A stretch of 64,000 nucleotides of DNA from Algoriphagus lutimaris. Its GTDB lineage: Bacteria; Bacteroidota; Bacteroidia; Cytophagales; Cyclobacteriaceae. Both the position numbers and the translations under genes were made by a program. Positions 9,563-19,483 of this stretch are shown here, piece after piece. The notes beneath the pieces were generated by a model. That model saw nothing but the letters and a program-made list of their open reading frames with translations. It ran no database searches and was not told the origin of the DNA. How positions within the stretch are numbered: position 1 is the stretch's first letter; each line of letters opens with the position of its first letter. Location of the stretch: assembly GCF_017051705.1 (NCBI RefSeq), contig NZ_JAFIDJ010000002.1, positions 392,384 through 456,383 of the forward strand. The letters run 5' to 3'.

Positions 9563-9793
9563 GAGTTTAAATTTCTGATGGATAACGCAAATTCCAACTC
9601 GAATATTAATCAAAAATTTACAAAAAGTACCCTAGGGTTTTTCTAAAAAAACAAATAACCATTATTCGTTTGGTTGAAATCAATTTTTCAAAATAATAAT
9701 TTACCTAAATTCCAATCCTAGCAATTCATTTTACAAATTACCTTCCTCCTCATAGCCTCAAGAATTGAACTCCAAAATTTATACTTGGAGGGG

Positions 9794-10978
9794 TTAATTC
9801 GGCATTTGTTCAAAAACAAAAACCCCCTTCTTATTAGCAATCACCACATCTACCAAACCATCTTGGTTGATATCTTGTGCTACCACATTGAGGCCTACTC
9901 CAGCGTCATCATCAATTTGATGTGCAAGCCATTTAGGATGCTCTCCTGGGATATATTCAAACCAATATAAATAAGCTGGTTCCAAAGCTCCAGTACCATC
10001 TCTCATATGGGCATAATACCTTTTACCTGTTACAAAATCCTTCCTCCCATCCCCATTAATATCGACAAAAGCCACCGCATGAGTCTCAGACATTTCCTCT
10101 GTCAAGGTATAGGTATTGAATTTTTGGTCACTTCCATCGCCTAGATTTTCATGATACCAAATCCCTCGTTCGTGCGCCGAAGTAGCAAACACATCGATGT
10201 GCCCATCCTCATTCATATCTACAGCATACATTTGGGAACTAGGTTCTCCCAAGTTAGCTGGATTCCATTTCCAATTAGGTTGAGTTACATCTGCCGGACC
10301 TTTCCACCAACCTTCACGAATGATTACATCGTTCTTTCCATCTCCATTGATATCTCCATAGCCCAAACCATGAGAGAAATTCTCCGAACCTGGTGTATTG
10401 GGTAAGCTAATCGTATATTTTTTCCAGGATAGATCCTTGGGGTCATTGGGTGACTTAAGCCATATCATTTGTTTGTTGGCTACATCTCCGCAAAGAATAT
10501 CTTTTCTTCCATCACCGTCAACATCATAAAAGCCAGGAGACTCATTACCGACGGTTTCATGGATTAGATGCTCCTTCCAATGCCCTACTTTTCCTTTGGG
10601 GTTTTCATGCCAATACACTGCTTTTCCAGGAAAGTCGACTCTAATGAAATCTATCCATCCATCTTGATTCACATCCAAAGAAAAATTAAGCATGGAATTA
10701 CTCCATTCCTTTTCTGGAACATACAGCTTGGGTTCATAAATCTCATGTCGAACCCAATTCGGTGCCTGAAACCAAAAGGGGCCAGCCATGACATCTGTCA
10801 ATCCATCTCGATTCACATCGCCTACGGCTACCCCTTCAGATACAAAATCGGTAAACAGAACCGTTTTCTTGAATGGAATATCCTGGCTTTTATCCCGATT
10901 CTCCATCAATTGAGCTTCACAGAGATGGCTTCCGCCAAAGCCTAAACATAAAAGGAAAATAACTTGATTTTTTTTCAT
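9794..10978 (-). CDS. Secreted FG-GAP/VCBS repeat protein (seven-bladed propeller)
   Basis: Exported protein of 394 aa from the ATG at 10978, which starts a Sec signal (MKKNQVIFLLCLGFGG...EAQ); an in-frame start further upstream would add 17 residues that disrupt it. Seven calcium-binding-type repeats of the form D-x-N/D-x-D-G-x-x-D are spaced along it: DVNRDGLTDV, DVNQDGWIDF, DVDGDGRKDI, DINGDGKNDV, DMNEDGHIDV, DINGDGRKDF and DINQDGLVDV. That count fits one seven-bladed beta-propeller. No catalytic motif is visible. It lies between the fucosidase and the cytochrome-bearing propeller protein in the same orientation, so a shared transcript and a surface or periplasmic binding role are plausible but unproven. 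Confidence 0.8.
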   Translation of the reverse strand: MKKNQVIFLLCLGFGGSHLCEAQLMENRDKSQDIPFKKTVLFTDFVSEGVAVGDVNRDGLTDVMAGPFWFQAPNWVRHEIYEPKLYVPEKEWSNSMLNFSLDVNQDGWIDFIRVDFPGKAVYWHENPKGKVGHWKEHLIHETVGNESPGFYDVDGDGRKDILCGDVANKQMIWLKSPNDPKDLSWKKYTISLPNTPGSENFSHGLGYGDINGDGKNDVIIREGWWKGPADVTQPNWKWNPANLGEPSSQMYAVDMNEDGHIDVFATSAHERGIWYHENLGDGSDQKFNTYTLTEEMSETHAVAFVDINGDGRKDFVTGKRYYAHMRDGTGALEPAYLYWFEYIPGEHPKWLAHQIDDDAGVGLNVVAQDINQDGLVDVVIANKKGVFVFEQMPN

Positions 10979-11063
10979 GATTATTCGGAATAGAGTCCGT
11001 GACAAGAATTTTATTAATAGAGAAGTCACTGTGACTGGGTACTGAGACTGCCTACATATTACT

Positions 11064-14000
11064 TTATTTTTGGGTTAATAAATACCCGATCAACGCATCA
11101 AAGTCTTCCTCGGAAATACTTTCTCCGAAATTATCCGGCATCAAGGTGTATTGGGATACTTTCTTGTCTTGAATTTCATCTTTTCTCACCGAAAATTCTT
11201 TCCCATCATTGCTTGCATATACCTCCAACTCACCTTCTGTTCTACGGAATAAACCAGATAAAACTTCTCCATTTTTTAGAGTAATCGTATAAGTTTTGAA
11301 TGCCTGGGAAATAGTCCTATTTGGATCTAAAACTTTTTCTGTCAAAGCTCTCCTCCCCCAATTCCCAATTCCATCCAGCTGGGGACCAACTACTCCACCT
11401 TGACCTTCTATTTGATGGCAAACAGCACAAACATTTACAAAAACTGCTTTCCCTTTTTCTAGATCAGGCTTTGGAACAAACCTAGCTAATCGCGCTTCAA
11501 TTAGCTTTTCCCGCTCTTCCAATACAGATTCTAATCCAAGAGTAAGTTGATCGTAATCTTGCTTTTCGGAGGGGTTCATTTGAGCCAAAAGCTGCTCATT
11601 TATTCTTCTATCCAACAAAATTCTAGGAGGAATCACTTCTGATTTAGCAGCTGCCAACAAATACTCTCTCCCTATCGGGCTATTCACAAAAACCGAAGCA
11701 ATCGCCACCTGTAGTCCACTCGGAGCATCTTTTAAAGCATCATTCAGAACGGTCAATACTCTGGGGTCATTGCTAGCACCAATCGTTCTAGCCAATTCTT
11801 CCCTAAAAGCAAGATCCTCCTCAGGAGCATTTAATAATCCTGCTACCAAATCAATCTGCTCATCTGGATTAATATCAATCAATGCTTTTGCAGCTTGAGC
11901 TCGAGGTCTATTTTTAGCCCAATCGGATTGAAGTAAGTTTATTAATCCCTCTTGGTAATCAAGCAAGGAATATTGGCTAGCAATCTGAGCTGCAAAGGTT
12001 TGTTGCCTGGCAACCTCCTCATAAAATTCATATGCCTCATCTGCATGGGCTGAAGGATCATCTGCTACTGAAGCAGGTTGATCTTTCAAATCAGTGATGA
12101 ATGCTTTTGCAAAACTGATAGACCAGTCTTTCATCTGACCTCTATCGATCTTTCCACCACGTTGATCTAATCCTGATTGGATTGTCTGATACAAAGTAAA
12201 TTGAGCCGAAGGATCATTTTCAAATTTTTCACGGATCAAATCAATCCCTTCATTTATTTGTCCCTCAGGGATATACCTTCCTACATGCGCAAAGTATTGA
12301 ACCAGCCTATCGTGAGGGTACTCATGTTTATTCAGATTGGTGAAAATAAATTCAGAAGCTAAAGGAGAGGGCACGTCCGTCATTGCATCCATCAAAATGG
12401 AAGTCTCTTGTTGTTCCCATTTCTCTGTGACTACGTTATTTAAAATTTCATCATTTTTTAAGTGATCTCGTAGCGCAATCATCAAGGTGTATTTTAAATG
12501 AGAGTCCATACCAGGAACCTCTTGAACAGCCTCCACCAAATTCGTGATTTGAGAAGCTTCGGGATGTCTAACCAAAACTTCAGCTGCGGCTCGTTGCACA
12601 TGAGGGTCCTTGGACTTCAAACCATTTTTAGCCAGTTGCCTCTCTGGATCATTTATCTTCTCATACTCACTTAACACCCGAAAAGCATGAACACTTAATT
12701 CCTGCTCACCACTCGTAGCTGCATTTTTCACCTCCTTGAAATCGAGCCGATTCAATCGCTTCAACACCCAAAGTGCATGAACTTTTTGCTTTGTAGAGGC
12801 CGATTGACCGGATAGCAACTGTTTCACAGCTGGAACTGATTCCTCAGCTTTATAATCCACCAATCGGTTTGAAGCCATGATACGTTGACTTATGACACTA
12901 CTTCCTAAACCTTCCAATAATTGATCGATAGTAGCTTTAGACCAATCCATCTTTTCATTAGTTCTTCCTCTATAAGTGATCCTCCAGATTCTCCCACTTT
13001 TTCTATCCCGCCCCGGGTGATCCAAAGGAACTTCATAGTGTCCAATGATTCTATTGTAAAAATCTGCGATATATAAAGCCCCATCTGGTCCAATTTTAAT
13101 ATCCACTGGACGGAACCAGGGATCTTCACTCACTAAAAAATCCTTCTGAGGGACTGCTTGAGGTGTAGAACCGTTATAAACAATCGTATTCCTACTCACT
13201 CTACAAGCCACTACATCCCCAGAATAAAAACTGTTTCTATATTCCTCGGGAAAAGCCGAACCATTGTAATATTCCAACCCAGAAAGCGCGGTGGAACCAA
13301 TCTGGTAGTCCATCATAGCAGGTCCAAACCCTAAGCCAGGGGCTTTCTTTCCAAAATGAGGGTATTCCCCTTGGTTGATAAGTTGGTAAATCGGCATGGA
13401 ATGGCAATCGGCTGAATAGAGATTTCCTAAATCATCCAAGGCAAACCCAAACGGATTCACCCTTCCATAGGTGGTCTGTTCTACCTGGCTCCCATCAATT
13501 TTAAAACGAAAGGTGTTTCCAGATGTCATGCTAATAGAGTCATGGTCAGCACCAGCCACTTTTGATTCATTTCTGAAGCCATGAGAAGAATGAATCCACC
13601 CATCTAAGCCTCTCATAAAATTATTGATCATGCCATGTGTATCCACATGGCCAAATGGTCCTACCAGCACCCTTTTATCATCGTATTGATCATCCCCATC
13701 TTTGTCCTCTAAAAAATAGATATTCGGAATACTGTAAGCAATGGCCCCTCCTTTTACTGGCATAATGCCAATGGGAATATTCAAATCACTGGCAAAATCA
13801 GTAAACTTATCTGCTTTCCCATCCCCATCTGTATCTTCTAAAATCGTAATCTTATCCTGACCAGAACCAGTCGAAGCTTCATAAGGATACTCTATGGAAT
13901 GAGTCACCCAAAGTCTACCTTGATCATCAAACTCCATATTGATAGGTTTGGTAATGTCAGGTTCAGAAGCAAAGAGATTAATTTCAAATCCTGGGGGCAG

Positions 14001-14171
14001 GTGGAAGCCTTCCATTTCTTCCTCTGGAGTTTGAAAGTCTGTAACCCGAATGTGATCTTTAAAAAGTTCCGGATCGATAAATGATTCTGGATCATATTCA
14101 TTGGAGCCTTGATTCGATTCACAGGAAAATAAAATCAAAATCCCCAGGCAAAGAAGAAAACCTACTCGCAT
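11064..14171 (-). CDS. Propeller / HEAT-repeat / c-type cytochrome lipoprotein (PVC-type dehydrogenase family)
   Basis: Large exported lipoprotein of 1035 aa from the ATG at 14171; the codon two residues upstream is TTG. The signal ends in LILFSC. The N-terminal half is a soluble dehydrogenase-like beta-propeller (PPGFEINLFASEPDITKP, GPDGALYIADFYNRIIGHYE). The middle is alpha-helical and HEAT-like. The C-terminus is a cytochrome c domain with heme motif CAVCH (C915, C918, H919) and a probable axial Met in TLMPDNFG (M1011). Such proteins are annotated as membrane-bound dehydrogenase / PVC-type heme-binding proteins and are thought to oxidise sugars or pass electrons. Near the GMC dehydrogenase pair it is a candidate electron acceptor; this is inference. 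Confidence 0.85.
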   Translation of the reverse strand: MRVGFLLCLGILILFSCESNQGSNEYDPESFIDPELFKDHIRVTDFQTPEEEMEGFHLPPGFEINLFASEPDITKPINMEFDDQGRLWVTHSIEYPYEASTGSGQDKITILEDTDGDGKADKFTDFASDLNIPIGIMPVKGGAIAYSIPNIYFLEDKDGDDQYDDKRVLVGPFGHVDTHGMINNFMRGLDGWIHSSHGFRNESKVAGADHDSISMTSGNTFRFKIDGSQVEQTTYGRVNPFGFALDDLGNLYSADCHSMPIYQLINQGEYPHFGKKAPGLGFGPAMMDYQIGSTALSGLEYYNGSAFPEEYRNSFYSGDVVACRVSRNTIVYNGSTPQAVPQKDFLVSEDPWFRPVDIKIGPDGALYIADFYNRIIGHYEVPLDHPGRDRKSGRIWRITYRGRTNEKMDWSKATIDQLLEGLGSSVISQRIMASNRLVDYKAEESVPAVKQLLSGQSASTKQKVHALWVLKRLNRLDFKEVKNAATSGEQELSVHAFRVLSEYEKINDPERQLAKNGLKSKDPHVQRAAAEVLVRHPEASQITNLVEAVQEVPGMDSHLKYTLMIALRDHLKNDEILNNVVTEKWEQQETSILMDAMTDVPSPLASEFIFTNLNKHEYPHDRLVQYFAHVGRYIPEGQINEGIDLIREKFENDPSAQFTLYQTIQSGLDQRGGKIDRGQMKDWSISFAKAFITDLKDQPASVADDPSAHADEAYEFYEEVARQQTFAAQIASQYSLLDYQEGLINLLQSDWAKNRPRAQAAKALIDINPDEQIDLVAGLLNAPEEDLAFREELARTIGASNDPRVLTVLNDALKDAPSGLQVAIASVFVNSPIGREYLLAAAKSEVIPPRILLDRRINEQLLAQMNPSEKQDYDQLTLGLESVLEEREKLIEARLARFVPKPDLEKGKAVFVNVCAVCHQIEGQGGVVGPQLDGIGNWGRRALTEKVLDPNRTISQAFKTYTITLKNGEVLSGLFRRTEGELEVYASNDGKEFSVRKDEIQDKKVSQYTLMPDNFGESISEEDFDALIGYLLTQK

Positions 14172-14385
14172 ATACAAGAATTATTTTGGATTCACTAAAA
14201 TTCTTTCTTCAGTACTGAATTCGCGAAAGAAAGCCATAGAAAGTATCCTATTTCAGTAAATTTTCCAAATAGAATTACATCAATACCGAAATAGATTCAT
14301 TGAAATTCTTCTTTTGATTTAATTTATTGAAACCTTTGGTGGAGAATCTCACTTATCTGTCGGACAATCCTGTTATTTTTCGATT

Positions 14386-16626
14386 ATGAAAAAAGCATTT
14401 ACGCTACTATTCCTGCTCCTTAGTTATCACCTAAGTGCACAAATCAACATTCGAGTTCTAGATGGAAGCTCAAATTCACCTTTAGAAAATGTGAGGGTGA
14501 AAGCAGAAGGACACCCTATATTAAGCACAGATTCTAAAGGAGATATTTCAATCCAAGAAACCAATACCATTGTCATATCATTTACTTTAGAAGGATATGA
14601 AAAAGTTGAAAAGGTGTTTGGCCCTGGAAATCATGAACTTTCACTTCAGCCATCTATCTACAATCTTTCCGCTGTCACAGTTTCTGCATTTGAATCAGAA
14701 CGCCCTATTTTGGAGCAATCCGCCTCAATTTCGGTAGTCAATGAAAGAGACCTAAGTCGCTTTAACGAAACCTCCATAGTCAATTCATTCAATACGAAAC
14801 CGGGGATTAGAATTGAAGAAAGAGCCCCTGCCTCTTATAGGGTATCTATTCGTGGGAGTTCCTTACGGGCTCCTTTTGGTGTTAGAAATGTAAAAGTCTA
14901 TTGGAATGAAGTACCTTTTACTTCCCCAGATGGCACCACGGCCTTAAACCTCTTAGACTTGACAAATATTCGGACGGCAGAGGTGATCAAAGGGCCTTCA
15001 GGAAGTATTTATGGTGCTGGTAATGGCGGGGTAATTAATTTGGCCAGTAAAGCTGATCCCAATGGAGGAAGAGTCAGTACGGATTTTTCTGCTGGAAGCT
15101 TTGGTATGTCCCGCTATCGAATTGGTTTATCTCAACAAGTAGGGCAAGGAGGCTTGGATGCTGCATTTGTCCAACAAAAATCGGATGGGTACCGGGATCA
15201 ATCTGCCATGAATAGAAAAGTCTTTCAATTGGGAGGTTATTTCCCTGTCTCCAATAAGCAGGAAATCAGAACCCAACTCCTGATTTCGGACTTGAATTAT
15301 CAAATTCCAGGGGGCCTTAACGCCGACCAAGTTGCAGAGGATCCAACCCAGGCAAGACCTGGATCAGTAGAACAAAATAGCTCGATTTCCCAGCAATCTG
15401 TTTTTGCTTCATTTGCACATTTGTACAATTTTTCAGAAAAAATAAACAACAACACCATAGTCTATTTGAATACCAATGATTTTGAAAATCCATTCAATTT
15501 GGATTACAAAAAAGAATTGGGGTTTGGTTTTGGAGGAAGAAGCAAATTTACTTTTGACACAAAACTGGGAGGAAAAGATCTAAGAATCATTGCTGGTGGA
15601 GAATATCAAACCAGTTATACAGACGCACTAAATTTTGGAAATCGCGGTGGAGTTGCGGACACCATACGCTTTGCCGATAAATTGAGAGCAACTCAAGGGT
15701 TCCTTTTCCAGCAGGTAGAATGGCAGAGCTTGGAAAAATTATTGATTACCCTAGGGTTAAGTGAGAATTTTTCAAGTTTTGAAATTGACCGATTGGTAGA
15801 TGCCTCAGGTGGAGATTTAGGAGTACAAAAAAGAACCTTTGATCCGATAGTGGTTCCAAGATTGGCATTTAATTACCTGCTTAATCCTTCATCCTCCCTA
15901 TTTACAAGTATCAGTAGTGGTTTTTCTCCACCAACAATCGACGAGGTAAGGACCAATGAGGGAAGTCTCAACTTGGACTTAGAGGCTGAAAAAGGATTGA
16001 ATACAGAGATTGGATATAGATTGGGAAGAGACAGATTGAATATTGAAGCCACCGCTTTTTACTTTCAATTAAAACAAACCATTACGACCTACACCAACGA
16101 GCAAGGAGTAGTCTTGTTCAGGAATGCTGGAGCAACAGACCAAAAAGGGATTGAAGCGGCCATAGATTATGCCTTGATTCAAAACAACGATGCCTTTCTA
16201 AGAGATCTGAAAATCAGCACCGCATTTACTGGACATTATTTCAAATTCAAAGATTACCAAAAACGAGACAACGACTATTCCGGAAATGACTTGACCGGAG
16301 TATCTCCCAACACATTGGTGAGTAGGCTAGATTTTCGAACTGCTCCAGGAATCTACCTTAATTTCACTCATCAGTTTACGGATGAAATTCCATTGAATGA
16401 TGCTAATACTGTCTACCAGGATTCCTATAACTTGGTCAACCTAAGATTTGGTTGGGCAAAATGGCTTGGCAAGTCCTGGGAACTGGAAGCCTATGCAGGT
16501 GTGGATAACTTGCTGAACGAAAGTTATTCTCTGGGGAATGATTTGAATCCGTTTGGTGGAAGATATTATCAACCTGCCCCCACCAGAAATTGGTATGGAG
16601 GTATCAAAGTAGCATTCAATTATTAA
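14386..16626 (+). CDS. TonB-dependent outer-membrane receptor
   Basis: Outer-membrane gated transporter of 746 aa. A Sec signal (MKKAFTLLFLLLSYHLSAQ) is followed by a carboxypeptidase-regulatory-like domain (about 20-95: INIRVLDGSSNSPLENVRV), a plug domain (NSFNTKPGIRIEERAPASYR, SSLRAPFGVRNVKVYWNEVP, VIKGPSGSIYGAGNGGVINL) and a 22-strand-type barrel ending in the aromatic NWYGGIKVAFNY. It is not a SusC homologue and has no SusD next to it. The plug resembles siderophore/vitamin receptors, but the ligand cannot be assigned. A serine carboxypeptidase-family gene follows 34 bp later and may share its transcript. Confidence 0.93.
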   Translation: MKKAFTLLFLLLSYHLSAQINIRVLDGSSNSPLENVRVKAEGHPILSTDSKGDISIQETNTIVISFTLEGYEKVEKVFGPGNHELSLQPSIYNLSAVTVSAFESERPILEQSASISVVNERDLSRFNETSIVNSFNTKPGIRIEERAPASYRVSIRGSSLRAPFGVRNVKVYWNEVPFTSPDGTTALNLLDLTNIRTAEVIKGPSGSIYGAGNGGVINLASKADPNGGRVSTDFSAGSFGMSRYRIGLSQQVGQGGLDAAFVQQKSDGYRDQSAMNRKVFQLGGYFPVSNKQEIRTQLLISDLNYQIPGGLNADQVAEDPTQARPGSVEQNSSISQQSVFASFAHLYNFSEKINNNTIVYLNTNDFENPFNLDYKKELGFGFGGRSKFTFDTKLGGKDLRIIAGGEYQTSYTDALNFGNRGGVADTIRFADKLRATQGFLFQQVEWQSLEKLLITLGLSENFSSFEIDRLVDASGGDLGVQKRTFDPIVVPRLAFNYLLNPSSSLFTSISSGFSPPTIDEVRTNEGSLNLDLEAEKGLNTEIGYRLGRDRLNIEATAFYFQLKQTITTYTNEQGVVLFRNAGATDQKGIEAAIDYALIQNNDAFLRDLKISTAFTGHYFKFKDYQKRDNDYSGNDLTGVSPNTLVSRLDFRTAPGIYLNFTHQFTDEIPLNDANTVYQDSYNLVNLRFGWAKWLGKSWELEAYAGVDNLLNESYSLGNDLNPFGGRYYQPAPTRNWYGGIKVAFNY

Positions 16627-16660
16627 AATAATCTTCATCGATTTTAAAACACCAACAACC

Positions 16661-18175
16661 ATGAAAACCAATCTTTCGATTTTAGCCCTTTTGCTCGGCT
16701 TAATCTTCCAATCTTTTGCTCAGGAGGAGAAGGCTGAAAAAATAGAGGTGACCAGAGATCCAATTAAGTTTGAAAAGGCCATGTCTGGTACTTTTAATGG
16801 TCAAAAGGTAGACTATAATGCAGTAGTAAGTGAGACCTTTCTTCGCAATTCAAAAGGAGAAGTAACGGCAGGATTATGGAGTACTGCCTATATCCGAACT
16901 GGAGTAGATTCTTCTAAGCGACCAGTTACCTTTATTTTCAATGGTGGACCCGGCTCAGCTTCCTTCTGGTTACATATGGGATTCTTTGGGCCTAAAGTAG
17001 TCAAGACCGACTCAGGTGCTACAATGGATGATGGATCTGCTCCTTACACTTTTGTAGACAATCCACAGGCTTTATTGGACATCACGGATTTGGTTTTTAT
17101 AGACCCTATAGGTACTGGGTATAGTCAAGTAGAAGGAGTTGGTAAAAACGAGGATTTTTGGGGATTGAATGAAGATGCGAGATCCATTGCCCAATTCATG
17201 AGAATTTGGGTGACCAAACATGGAAGATGGCAGGCGCCCAAGTTCATCGCTGGAGAAAGCTTTGGCACCACCCGAGCGGCAAAAATAGCTGAAGTACTGG
17301 AAGGTGGGGGACAAACCATGGCGGTTAATGGGATTGTATTGATTTCACAAGCCTTGGATTATGCGGGTTCCTCTTCTTGGGAAGACAACATCACCTCTTT
17401 TTTCACCTATTTACCATCCATGGCGGCTACAGCTTGGTACCATAAAAAAGCAGGAGAAGGAAAAGAGTTGGAGGCCTTTGTTCAGGAAGCAAGGGAATTC
17501 GCCTATAATGATTATCTGACGGCACTTTACAAAGGTGAAAAACAGTCTGAAAGCGAAAAATCAGCCATAACAGCTAAGCTGGTTTACTTTACCGGTCTTG
17601 ATAAGGATTTCATCCTACGTTCCGATAATCAAGTTTTAATGCATCGGTTTAAAAAGGAATTACTAAGAGACCAAGGAAAGGCAATTGGAACCTTGGATGG
17701 GCGCTATTTAGCTACTGAAACAGACAAAGCTGCTGAGGGACCAGTGTTAGGAGATCCAAGTAGTTATATGACCGGTGCTGCTTATACAGCTGTCTGGAAC
17801 GATTACGTCACGAGAGAATTGGGAGTGGTCATGGATAGACCCTATTATTCCTCTGCTGTAGGAATGGGGGGAAACTGGAATTGGAAACCAGTACCAGATG
17901 GTGCCTATTGGGAACCTAGCTACGTGAGTACTGCCAGATCTTTAAGTGAAGCCATGCACAGAAATACAACTATGAAAGTCCTGGTAGCCAACGGATATTA
18001 TGATTTAATTACACCTTTCTTTGATGCAGAATATACTTTTGCAAGGCATAATTTCCCTCAGGAAAGGGTAGAAATGAAGTATTACGAAGCAGGGCATATG
18101 ATGTATAATCATCAAGAAGATTTCGATGCTTTGTCCCAAGATATTCGTGAGTTTTTGACCAAATTGATCCAATAA
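16661..18175 (+). CDS. Secreted serine carboxypeptidase-like peptidase (S10 family)
   Basis: Alpha/beta-hydrolase peptidase removing C-terminal residues, exported by a Sec signal (MKTNLSILALLLGLIFQSFA). The protein is 504 aa. The S10 triad is visible: Ser200 in AGESFGTTR, Asp448 in NGYYDLITP, and His479 in EAGHMMY. The oxyanion-region motif FIFNGGPGSASFW is at about 91-103 and DPIGTGYS at 148-155. It follows the TonB-dependent receptor gene and may process peptides for or from that receptor, which is inference from adjacency. A nitroreductase gene follows after 65 bp. Confidence 0.93.
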   Translation: MKTNLSILALLLGLIFQSFAQEEKAEKIEVTRDPIKFEKAMSGTFNGQKVDYNAVVSETFLRNSKGEVTAGLWSTAYIRTGVDSSKRPVTFIFNGGPGSASFWLHMGFFGPKVVKTDSGATMDDGSAPYTFVDNPQALLDITDLVFIDPIGTGYSQVEGVGKNEDFWGLNEDARSIAQFMRIWVTKHGRWQAPKFIAGESFGTTRAAKIAEVLEGGGQTMAVNGIVLISQALDYAGSSSWEDNITSFFTYLPSMAATAWYHKKAGEGKELEAFVQEAREFAYNDYLTALYKGEKQSESEKSAITAKLVYFTGLDKDFILRSDNQVLMHRFKKELLRDQGKAIGTLDGRYLATETDKAAEGPVLGDPSSYMTGAAYTAVWNDYVTRELGVVMDRPYYSSAVGMGGNWNWKPVPDGAYWEPSYVSTARSLSEAMHRNTTMKVLVANGYYDLITPFFDAEYTFARHNFPQERVEMKYYEAGHMMYNHQEDFDALSQDIREFLTKLIQ

Positions 18176-18240
18176 AAATCAAATCGTTGAACTTTAATTG
18201 TTCAAAATCCGATTTGAATTAAAGTATAAATTAAATCACC

Positions 18241-18843
18241 ATGCAAAGACCTGATTTCAATATAGAAGAAGTCAACAAAATCATTCGTGGACGAAGATCC
18301 ATGTTTGTCGCTCAGTTTAAAGAAAATGATCCTATTGAGGACAGCATCATTGAAGAGATGTTGGAAAATGCAAGATGGGCTCCTACCCATAAACTCACTC
18401 AGCCTTGGAGATTTATCGTCTATAAAGGAGAAGGATTAAAGACCTTTGGGAAATATCAAGCTGAACTTTATAAGAAAAGAGCAGAAAAAAACGGAACTCC
18501 ATTTATTGAGGCTACCTATGAAAAATTTCTGAATAACCCTCAGAAAGCTTCTCATGTAATTGCAATTCTACTGAATCGCTCAGAAGGTATTCCTTTGATG
18601 GAAGAAATCTCTGCTGTTGCTATGGCTGTTCAAAACATGTATTTGACCGCATCGGCACATAGTCTAGCTGCCTATTGGGGCACAGGTGGACCGACTTTTT
18701 GGCCGGAAGCTAGAGAAGATTTCGGATTAGAAGGGGAAGATATGCTGATGGGATTTTTCTACGTAGCTAAACCAGCCACAGATCAATGGCCTGCAGGCAA
18801 AAGAGATACAATGGAAGATAAAGTCGCTTGGATTACAGAATAA
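18241..18843 (+). CDS. Nitroreductase-family FMN oxidoreductase
   Basis: Cytoplasmic flavoprotein of 200 aa in the nitroreductase fold, using NAD(P)H to reduce nitro compounds, quinones or similar substrates. Visible features are the FMN-phosphate-binding RGRRSMF near residue 16, the conserved ENARWAPTHKLTQPWRF at 41-57, MAVQNMYLTASAHSLAAYWGTGG near 120-143, and a C-terminal acidic tail. The natural substrate cannot be assigned. The gene ends just before a bidirectional terminator shared with the converging DinB-like gene. Confidence 0.9.
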   Translation: MQRPDFNIEEVNKIIRGRRSMFVAQFKENDPIEDSIIEEMLENARWAPTHKLTQPWRFIVYKGEGLKTFGKYQAELYKKRAEKNGTPFIEATYEKFLNNPQKASHVIAILLNRSEGIPLMEEISAVAMAVQNMYLTASAHSLAAYWGTGGPTFWPEAREDFGLEGEDMLMGFFYVAKPATDQWPAGKRDTMEDKVAWITE

Positions 18844-18846
18844 AAA

Positions 18847-18870
18847 AAGGCCGATCAAATGATCGGCCTT
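18847..18870. terminator. Bidirectional intrinsic terminator
   Basis: Perfect 11-bp stem AAGGCCGATCA / TGATCGGCCTT with a 2-nt loop, flanked by an A-run on the left and TTCTTCTTT on the right. It separates the convergent nitroreductase and DinB-like genes. Confidence 0.85.
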
Positions 18871-18875
18871 CTTCT

Positions 18876-19406
18876 TTAAAAACCAACAAAGGCGGGAGGT
18901 TCAACACCCTGAACCCTTAGGTAGGCAATTGCCGTTCCTCTATGATGTGTGCTATGGTCCATCAAGAGAGCCATGACTTGACGTCTGGAAACATTGTTAC
19001 CAAATACTTCAAGGATCTCACCCTTTTGGGCATCCGTCAAAGCCATCATGGTTTTTTTACCATAATCATAGCACTTTCCCACATAATCTGCCAATTCGGC
19101 TTTACTTGCTGATTCCATATCAATTGTAAATCCTGGATCTCCACCATTCAAGAATCCTTGAGAAATTCCCACGATGGCGTTACCGATATGGTGGATCTGC
19201 CCTTTGAAAGACATGGCCTCTGGGTCAGTTTTGTAATCCATCCCAGAATCAGGCATTTTATCTAAAACATCAAGTGTGTATTGCTTGCTGTTATCCCACT
19301 TAGTCAAAAACTCCTCCATAGTGGTCTGCGCATGGGCAACTCCTGTTGCCAACATCAAAAATGAAGCGAAAACCGCTCCCGAAAATAATCGTACTAATTT
19401 GCTCAT
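18876..19406 (-). CDS. Exported DinB-like four-helix protein
   Basis: Protein of 176 aa with a Sec signal peptide (MSKLVRLFSGAVFASFLML...AHAQ). The mature part has the DinB/YfiT-like pattern of metal-binding histidines: GQIHHIGNAI near residue 70 and DHSTHHRGTAIAYLRVQG near 150, the usual positions of the three-His site on a four-helix bundle. Relatives are thiol transferases or metal-dependent hydrolases, but most exported members have no known reaction. It is transcribed divergently from gldD and converges on the nitroreductase gene. Confidence 0.88.
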   Translation of the reverse strand: MSKLVRLFSGAVFASFLMLATGVAHAQTTMEEFLTKWDNSKQYTLDVLDKMPDSGMDYKTDPEAMSFKGQIHHIGNAIVGISQGFLNGGDPGFTIDMESASKAELADYVGKCYDYGKKTMMALTDAQKGEILEVFGNNVSRRQVMALLMDHSTHHRGTAIAYLRVQGVEPPAFVGF

Positions 19407-19483
19407 GGAATTTAGGGTTTGTTTCTACTGTTAAATTTCATCTATTCTCCTATCATTTCAAACCGATTGTCTAATTTTAAGCC

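Noticed and set aside
18876-19406. Cytoplasmic DNA-damage DinB polymerase
   Set aside because: The name DinB here refers to the small metal-binding four-helix family; the protein has a signal peptide and no polymerase motifs.
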